Shown: one piece after another, positions 56,655 to 64,000 of the stretch
Position numbering within the stretch: the stretch's first letter is position 1
How the letters are laid out: each line of letters starts with the position of its first letter
Assembly: GCA_905116865.2 (NCBI GenBank)
Contig: CAJHNH020008532.1
Coordinates: forward strand, 1,118,487-1,182,486
Reading direction: 5' to 3'
Origin: Candidula unifasciata
Taxonomy: Eukaryota > Mollusca > Gastropoda > Stylommatophora > Geomitridae
Length of the DNA: 64,000 nucleotides
Program-made: the position numbers and the translations under genes
The notes under the pieces: generated by a model
The model's input: the letters and a program-made list of their open reading frames with translations, nothing else
Database searches by the model: none
What the model was told of the DNA's origin: nothing

Positions 56655-57040
56655 ACAACTGGGTGAATAAAGTAACAACAGGGTTGATACAAGAACAGGG
56701 CAAGTACAACAACAGGGTTGATACAAGAACAGGGCGGGTACAACACCAGGATTGGTACAAGAACAGGGCGGATACAACAACAGGGTTGGTGCAAGAATAG
56801 AGCGGGTACAACAACAGGGTTGGTACAAGAACAGGGCTGGTACAACAACAGGGTTGGTATAAGAACAGGACCGGTACAACAACAGGGTTGGTTCAAGAAC
56901 AGCACGGGTTAAAAACAGGGTTGGTACAAGAATAGAGCGGGTACAACTACAAGGTTTGTACAAGAACATGACCGGTACAACAACAGGGTTGGTACAAGAA
57001 CAGGGCCGGTAAAACAACAGGGTTGGTACAAATAATGACT
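56655..57040. repeat. ~34-bp array related to the 20-bp array
   Basis: Unit CAACAACAGGGTTGGTACAA then GAACAGGGCGGGTA. It shares GGTACAAG.AAGAACAGGG words with the neighbouring array, so one likely derived from the other. Confidence 0.9.
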
Positions 57041-57184
57041 ATGTAACAACGAGGTATTAATGTTGCAAGTGTGATCATATAATAAGTACTCCACCAGTGT
57101 CAACTGAGCTGCTCCGTACGGTCTCTGTTGAAGTAACAACTGTGTCGGAGGAAATGAATAATTATGACATCTGACAAATCGGCG

Positions 57185-57410
57185 TCTGTGGGTTAGGCTT
57201 GCGAACTCGCTTCGTAATGCCGGGGTCCCGGGTGCGATTCTAGCTGCGAACGGCTAGTCTTGTGTTGGTTTGGACGGTGGCGCCAAGAACGGACCGTTCA
57301 AAAAGTAATGGCAAACTACTAAACATAACATTTGCCAAGAAAAGCTAAAAAAAAAAAAAAAGAAAAAGCCAAAAATACTGGGGGTCAGTTCTGCAAAGGG
57401 ACACAACTAA
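57185..57410 (+). mobile_element. tRNA-derived SINE with A-rich tail
   Basis: GTGGGTTAGGCTTGCGAACT (A box) and CCGGGTGCGATTCTAGC (B-box like) form a tRNA-like head of ~70 bp, followed by GACGGTGGCGCCAAGAACGG and an A-rich stretch near 57345. Confidence 0.65.
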
Positions 57411-58670
57411 CCTTTAACTCGGAGAGAGCTACGGCCAAGAGATCTCTGAGAATGATACCCCGGTCCTCTCGATTAGAGAGCTAACCAGGCATGCTACAAT
57501 TATAAATCTATTTGCGGCATATCAGACCGTATTAAATCTGTACTGTCCGCTGGCCGTGTGTGGGTGCGTGTGTGTGGGTGTGTGGGTGAGGGAGGTGTAA
57601 TGGAGGAAGCAGCCTTCCCATGCATGCTGAGTATGCCAGAAAGGGTCCAGATGTGAGCATACGTGCCTGCTTGCTGTCGCCTTTTACGTATAAATCACCA
57701 ATTTCCATCCAGATTTCGATCTACGATTAACGTTTTTTTTTTACGGAAAGCAAGAATGCCTCACGTCGAAGTCTGGAATCCATTACGGATGATGCAGGTG
57801 AACCAGGAATGTTTTCCCCAGGGAACGTATCGCGTGCCAAGGTTCAAGCGTGGCCTATCCGCCCCTGCAGTATTCGTTCACCTGGAGTTCTTCTTTCCTT
57901 TTGTTTACACGCCCCATTTCTAGTTTAACTGCGTGTGTTTCCCGTATTGCGCAATTCTGAAGCGTATTGTGACATGCACAACTTGGTCTTTTAGGAGAAT
58001 ATGACATTGTAAAACTGAAATCTTGAGAAACTCATTAAATTTCGGTTACAAATGTTTTGTGTCAATAAGTGGGCCAAGAACTAACTATTTGACGTAAATA
58101 CAAACGTGAAGCTTTGATCGGCTGAGTCGGTCTTCATTGTATTGCAGCGGAAGTTGAATTTTTCTAGTTTTCTTGAATACGTGAGTCAAAAATGTAAACA
58201 CAGGCTACCTTTTGTAACTGGCCTGTGTGAATTTCAATTGATTCGTTTTATTTATACTGTATTTCTTTAGCTCGACGGGGAAAACTACAACTTCCTGTTG
58301 TGTAAACTAGCGGTTACTCCGTGAAGGTTTCTTGTCTAGTGCCAACATTGTTTGTGGTTTTCTGAACTTTGCTGTCATTCATGAGCTGGCGGTGGGTCAT
58401 CGTTGAGAGGGTTGGCATGTTTAGATTTCCACCCATGCAGTCTTGATCCAGTTCAGATTAATTTTTACGGTTAATCGGGAAGGGAAAGCTGTTAGAGGGG
58501 GTGGGGGTGGGGGGGGGGTAGGGGAGGGGAGGGACTTTATTTCATTGGTGTTCTGTCGCGTGTGTCATGTTATTTGACATATGAGTAGTATCGCTTGGCA
58601 TATGTCAATGACATTTCTTGGCATATGACAGAGCATGTTTTATCCCATGCATGACATTATTGTTTCCTGG
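57411..58670. other. Intergenic, nothing recognised
   Basis: A mostly unique 1.2-kb block. The 86-codon frame at 57663-57923 has no recognisable domain. Confidence 0.45.
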
Positions 58671-58673
58671 CAC

Positions 58674-58794
<121 letters not shown>

Positions 58795-59049
58795 CTTGAC
58801 ATACAAAAGTGATATTTATTGACCGATGAATGTCATTTTTTGGCAAATTATAGACATGTGCCTTGTGTGAGAATGATGTTTTTTGGCATGTTAGGGAGAT
58901 GTTTCTTGACATGTGATAGTAATATTTATTAACATATGATGGTAATATTTGTTAGCATGTGAGAGAGATGTGTCTTGGCTTGTGATAATGATGTTTCTTA
59001 TTATGTCATGTTGATGTTTCTTAACATATGATAAAGATTTTGCTTCATA

Positions 59050-60855
59050 TAGCGCAGTGACAGAGATGCGATGTCCTTGATGAGCTGGCGCAGTAACAGA
59101 GATGCGATATCCTGGAGGAGCTAGTGCAGTAACAGAGATGCGATATCCTAGAGGAGCTGGCGCATTAACAGAGATGCGATGTCCTAGAGGAGCTGGCGCA
59201 GTAACAGAGATGTGATATCCTAGAGGAGCTGGCGAATTAACGGAGATGCGATATCCTAGAGGAGCTGGCGCAGTAACAGAGATGCGATATCCTAGAGGAG
59301 CTGGCGCAGTAACAGAGATGCGATATCCTAGAGGAGCTGGCGCAGTAACAGAGATGCGATATCCTAGAGGAGATTGCGCAGTAACAAAGATGTGATATCC
59401 TAGAGGAGATGGTGCAGTAACAGAGATGCGATATCCAAGAGGAGCTAGCGCAGTAACAGAGATGCGATATCCTAGAGGAGCTGGCGCAGTAACAGGGATG
59501 CGATATCCTAGAGGAGCTAGCGCAGTAACAGAGATGCGATATCCTAGAGGAGCTAGCGCAGTAACAAAGATGCGATATCCTAGAGGAGATGGCGCAGTTA
59601 CAAAGGCGATATCCTAGAGGAGATGGTGCAGTAACAGAGATGCAATGTCCTAGAGGAGCTAGCGCAGTAACAGAAATGCGATATCCTAGAGAAGCTGGAG
59701 CAGTAACAGAGATGCGATATCCTGGAGGAGCTGGTGCAGTAACAGAGATGCGATATCCTAGAGGAGCTGGCTCATTAACAGAGATGCGATGTCCTAGAGG
59801 AGCTGGCGCAGTAACAGAGATGCGATATCCTAGAGGAGCTAGCGCAGTAACAGAGATGCGATATCCTAGAGGAGCTGGCGCAGTAACAAAGATGCGATAT
59901 CCTAGAGGAGATGGCGCAGTTACAAAGGCGATATCCTAGAGGAGATGGTGCAGTAACAGAGATGCAATGTCCTAGAGGAGCTAGCGCAGTAACAGAAATG
60001 CGATATCCTAGAGGAGCTGACGCAGTAACAGAGATGCGATGTCCTGGAGGAGATGACGCTGTAACAGAGATGCGATATCCTAGAGGAGATGGCGCAGTAA
60101 CAGAGATGTGATGTCCTAGAGGAGCTAGCGCAGTAACAGAGATGCGATATCCTAGAGGAGCTAGCGCAGTAACAGAGATGCGATGTCCTGGAGGAGATGG
60201 CGCAGTATCAGAGATGTGATGTCCTGGAGGAGATGGCGCAGTAACAGAGATGTGATGTCCTGGAGGAGATGGCGCAGTAACAGAGATGTGATGTCCTGGA
60301 GGAGATGGCGCAGTAACAGAGATGTGATGTCCTGGAGGAGATGGCGCAGTAACAGAGATGTGATGTCCTGGAGGAGATGGCGCAGTAACAGAGATGTGAT
60401 GTCCTGGAGGAGATGGCGCAGTAACAGAGATGTGATGTCCTGGAGGAGATGGCGCAGTAACAGAGATGTGATGTCCTGGAGGAGATGGCGCAGTAACAGA
60501 GATGCGATGTCCTGGAGGAGATGACGCAGTAACAAAGCTGCGATGTCCTGAAGGAGCTAGCGCAGTAACAAAGATGCGATATCCTAGAGGAGCTAGCGCA
60601 GTAACAGAGATGCGATGTCCTGGAGGAGATGACGCAGTAACAGAGATGCGATGTCCTGAAGGAGCTAGCGCAGTAACAAAGATGCGATATCCTAGAGGAG
60701 CTAGCGCAGTAACAAAGATGCGATATCCTAGAGGAGATGACGCAGTAACAGAGATGCGATGTCCTAGATGAGCTAGCGCAGTAACAGAGATGTGATGTCC
60801 TAGAGGAGCTAGCGCAGTAACAGAGATGCGATGTCCTAGAGGAGCTAGCGCAGTA
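59050..60855. repeat. 36-bp array, about 50 units
   Basis: Unit AGTAACAGAGATGCGATATC then CTAGAGGAGCTGGCGC. GCGATATCCTAGAGG and GTGATGTCCTGGAGG variants occur in blocks. As 36 is a multiple of three, long open frames (up to 230 codons) appear on both strands. Confidence 0.97.
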
Positions 60856-60966
60856 ACCAGAAGAGATCAAATTAAACATGGATAGATTAGAAAAAGTCAA
60901 GCACTGACAAACTAACCTCAGAGTTCATTAAAGAGCAACAGATGAAATAATCCCCCCTCCCCTAAC

Positions 60967-61260
60967 TTTGCTCTCATTTGTTTCCCCGTTGGTGTAAATG
61001 TATGCACTTAGAAAGTCGGCCAGCTGGAAATCCTTGTTGATACGCCACAGTCTCCAAGTGTGAAACTGTTTCTTCCCGTCGTCTGCTGGGCAAACCTGGC
61101 CGCGTCCCTGCCTGAGTAACGTGAGCAGCGACTCGGCTTTGGTGACATTAGTTTGTTGTTGAAATGCTAAATCGTCAATGGCCGCGATCACATCCTGCGT
61201 CGATGACGTAAGTAGGCCAACGTAGCGTTTGCTGTAGTTGTGAAGTCTGATTGTATAGCC
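60967..61260 (-). CDS. Unrecognised coding-looking exon
   Basis: A 98-codon open stretch lies between acceptor GTGACAG and a possible donor GTTAGG, phase 0 at both ends. It reads GYTIRLHNYSKRYVGLLTSS, then DVIAAIDDLAFQQQTNVTKA, ESLLTLLRQGRGQ and FHTWRLWRINKDFQLADFLS to NESK. The composition is balanced, with no simple repeats, unlike all other open frames nearby. In-frame stops precede the acceptor, so an upstream exon is required. I do not recognise the family. Its downstream intron would hold the 36-bp array at 59.0-60.9 kb. Confidence 0.5.
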
Positions 61261-61817
61261 CTGTCACCTGATCGGTCACGGCTGACTAATCTCGCAAAGT
61301 CTTGTTTGCTTCAATAAATGACAACCGGAAACAGGAAGTTAGAACAACGAGTCTATTAAAAAAGTGCGTGGAAAAGGAGTCGGTGGATTACACTTTAAGA
61401 CGTTTGCAATAAAAAGTGAGAATATAACCAGGCAGTTGGAAATAGACATATCGTTTAAACCATGGATAAAGATATGATTTATACTTCTTGCTGCGTGTTG
61501 TTTTCTGTTTCCACTATCAGACTTTGTTTGATATTATTATGGCTTTTTGGCCGTCTGGGGTCACACGCACTTTTGCGCAACCTTGCATAAACCTCTCCCC
61601 TCTGTGGGAATGACCACGCTCTCGTTGTTTACACAATTCCTTCACCGCTGTTTAGTGTATTCTTTTTTTTTTCTCTTTTTCAGTATTACATTTTCTGTTT
61701 TTTCACTATCATCACTTCCCAGTTTGTAGTCTGTGTTATTCTTTCTTTCAGTTTAAGTTTTCAAGAGGATGGCGTTTTAACATTTCGACACCAACCCTCC
61801 TTTTTATTACCACTAAT

Positions 61818-61934
61818 ATGTCAGGACGGACAGTTGGTTACAGCGAGGCATTGTCCAGCAGCAGAACACGAGCTGTTTCACGCTCAGGAAATGGGATGAG
61901 ACCTACAGCTGTCTTTACTGGCAAGTCAAACTAA
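61818..61934 (+). CDS. Possible small first exon or short ORF, Ser/Arg-rich
   Basis: The ATG opens MSGRTVGYSEALSSSRTRAV then SRSGNGMRPTAVFTG. At 61921 the sequence GCAAGT could be a GC-type splice donor; otherwise the frame stops at 61932-61934. The text resembles disordered N-termini of animal cytoskeletal proteins, but no family is assigned. No partner exon is seen in the remaining 2 kb. Confidence 0.3.
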   Translation: MSGRTVGYSEALSSSRTRAVSRSGNGMRPTAVFTGKSN

Positions 61935-62439
61935 TGAGTGTAGTTTCATTGTAAAGGTGAACGGATATTCTTTTCTTGCACACAACGTCACAACGTTCAT
62001 CAGGAAAATGCAATCCCGATCAGAAAAATCGGCTCTCGATGGATGGACGTTGGTACCAACTATGATTGTGTAACACGCTCATGTTTCACACAACTAGTGT
62101 TTTGAATTGCTTGGCAGTTCTTCGGTCAGCATCTTATCACGGATTATCTAATCAGGATATGCGGAGTGCAGGAATATGAACAGCCTGATAAGTTGGCTGC
62201 GATCACATTACTGTGCTGTGATCAAGAAGCCACCGTACATATTGACATGCTACCAAACTACGATACACTGACCATATAGTTTTGATCTCTGACAATGAAA
62301 CACAACTGTGAAAAAAAAAAAACAGAATGATTGAAATAACTGTAACAGAAAGTAAACAGAAGGATTTTAGTTTGAATAGTTTAAACATATAATATATTTA
62401 CAAAAAAATTGGATGTCCCAAAATGCAACATTAAAGTTA

Positions 62440-63075
62440 CCGGGAGGATCCTCGATCAGGGTGAAATGTTGAAGGACTTGGGTAGCCTGATAACATCAAA
62501 GAAAGATGTGTTCAAGAAGTTAACTGTAGAATAGCTCAAGCAAAGACTGACTTTTACAACATGAAGATTATTCTATGAAATCTTTCCTTGTCACTCAGAC
62601 GAAAATGAGAATTCGCAAGAGCGATACAAGCCCCTCCTGATGTATGGAAGTCAATCAGTTACAGTTTGATGGTTAGTTAAAAAAACAATTGAAGCTGAGA
62701 TGTGGTTTTATAGACGAACAATAAGAATACACTGGGCAGGTAAAAAGAGTTAGGAGGATGTCTTGAAAGAAACTGACTCACAAAGAAACCAGATTGCCTA
62801 CGTCAGTGGGAGACAATCTATTGACTCACGAAGAGACTAGATTACCCACGTCAGGTGGAGACAATCCACTAACTCACGAAGAGACTAGATAACCCACGTC
62901 AGGAGGAGACAATCCACTAACTCACGAAGAGTCCAGATTACCCACGTCAGGGGGAGACAATCTACTGACTCACGAAGAGACCAGATTACACACGTCAGAG
63001 GGAGACAATCTACTGACTCACAAAGAAACCAAATTACACGCGTCAGAGGGAGACAATCTACTGACTTACAGTCTA
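62440..63075 (+). mobile_element. LINE remnant with a 48-bp internal tandem expansion
   Basis: Reads KKTIEAEMWFYRRTIRIHWA and EDVLKETDSQR, standard LINE C-terminal text (MWFYRR.LRI.W). The next segment is expanded into 5-6 units of 48 bp, each encoding about LTHEETRLPTSGGDN. Confidence 0.75.
62775..63070. repeat. 48-bp array, five to six units
   Basis: Unit ACTCACGAAGAGACTAGATT, ACCCACGTCAGGGGGAGACA, ATCTACTG; grown from LINE coding sequence. Confidence 0.93.
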
Positions 63076-63783
63076 CTGGGTAGAGGCATGCCAATGCTGG
63101 ATTCATTTATTTACTCATCACCAGTCATTTAGATTACATTGTCAGTCGTCTTTGCTTCTTTAACATAAAGATGACCCTCCCCCCTTTTTGGCATTCAATA
63201 TTTTGCTCACATTCTCCAACACACACTCGCACGCGTGCGCACGCACATACATACACACTTTGTGTCTGTATTTATGTATGTCTCTCGATATTTCTGTCTG
63301 CTGGTCTTTTTGTACCTCTGTCTTTTGTTTCTCTCTTTCTCCGTCTCTCACTGTCCCTCTGCTAGTACAAAAACACATTGACTCACCCCGCCCCTCCATT
63401 CTATCTGCGCCTTTCCAGACACAATGTTAGTGTTTTCTTAGCCTCGCTCTCCAAGGCTTTCACTGACTTCTGGCCATTTCCCGGTCCCAGCCCACATTCG
63501 GTCTCAGACTTCATCTGCCCCAGAATTCCGTCTAGTTACGAACTTCTCCTACACAGACTTCTAACTCCGCGTTCACTCTTCTTTGATGTTGACATAAAGT
63601 CAATCAGTCGGCGAGAACCTTGGCGTTTCTTTAGTGTCTGCACAAACTTTGTGTGGCCGAGTTCTGATGAACCTGGGCACTTGTGGCCTAGCGGGACGTC
63701 TGTCTGGTCTAGATGTCCAGTTTTTGAGTGTCCAGTAGTCTACGGGTGGCTTAGTACAGATGTACTGCAGTACAGCTGAAGCT

Positions 63784-64000
63784 GCCATGGCGCAGTGGCT
63801 AGCAGTCTCACATAGAGATCGAGTAGTCACAAGATTGAATTCTCACCGAGTGCGGAATTTAGGGGCGAAAGAATCCACTTACATGCGCTCTCATTGATGT
63901 GGACCCAGCGTAAAGTTAACGCATTCTGTTTTGGGAGTAAACTTTAGACCCAATGTCATGTCCCCCTTGAGGCAGCCAGCACACCGTCCTCCTTCCTCTG
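63784..64000 (+). mobile_element. tRNA-derived SINE, cut by the window end
   Basis: GCCATGGCGCAGTGGCTAGC (A box) and CAAGATTGAATTCTCACC (B-box like) followed by a unique body. The 3' end is outside the window. Confidence 0.65.

Noticed and set aside
57663..57923. 86-codon ORF in unique sequence
   Set aside because: No splice support or recognisable motif. Kept only as part of an unassigned intergenic block.
59426..60900. RYPRGAGAVTEM and YCASSSRTSHLC repeat proteins, up to 230 codons
   Set aside because: A 36-bp unit leaves several frames open on both strands. Both readings cannot be genes, and nothing favours either.

Overview
This window is from an animal nuclear genome, most likely a mollusc and probably a gastropod. 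The evidence is two conserved animal genes with GT-AG introns, truncated LINEs with target-site duplications, tRNA-derived SINEs, small inverted-repeat DNA elements and very many minisatellites. The species assignment is inference. There is no bacterial-type gene organisation, and most long open frames are by-products of tandem repeats.

Layout. (1) 2.6-24.9 kb, minus strand: a complete nine-exon gene for the 26S proteasome ATPase Rpt3/PSMC4 (420 codons, no frame breaks). Its introns carry LINE fragments, a 906-bp Merlin-like transposon, a TTAA-flanked piggyBac-like MITE and a ~4.2-kb array of 44-46-bp units that grew from inside a LINE RNase H region. (2) 24.87-25.22 kb: a 352-bp spacer between two divergent start codons, probably a shared promoter. 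(3) 25.2-43.1 kb, plus strand: CLHC1 (clathrin heavy chain linker domain-containing 1), ten exons, with one clear and up to three further possible reading-frame breaks in its last exons. Its introns hold a LINE insertion with intact target duplications, dispersed SINE-like repeats and arrays of 34, 31, 52 and 29 bp units. (4) 43.5-60.9 kb: gene-poor, dominated by arrays of 13-62 bp units. It includes a SPIN-like hAT MITE at 47.8 kb and a SINE nested in a LINE at 47.0 kb. (5) 60.9-64 kb: one unrecognised but coding-looking exon on the minus strand, a possible small first exon on the plus strand, a LINE remnant with its own 48-bp internal expansion, and a tRNA-like SINE cut by the window end.

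Functionally, PSMC4 is housekeeping (proteasome base unfoldase). CLHC1 is a poorly characterised clathrin-linker protein. Their pairing looks like a shared promoter, not a pathway. The most unusual theme is how often tandem arrays arise from or next to transposon pieces, and how one array duplicates a splice acceptor of PSMC4.
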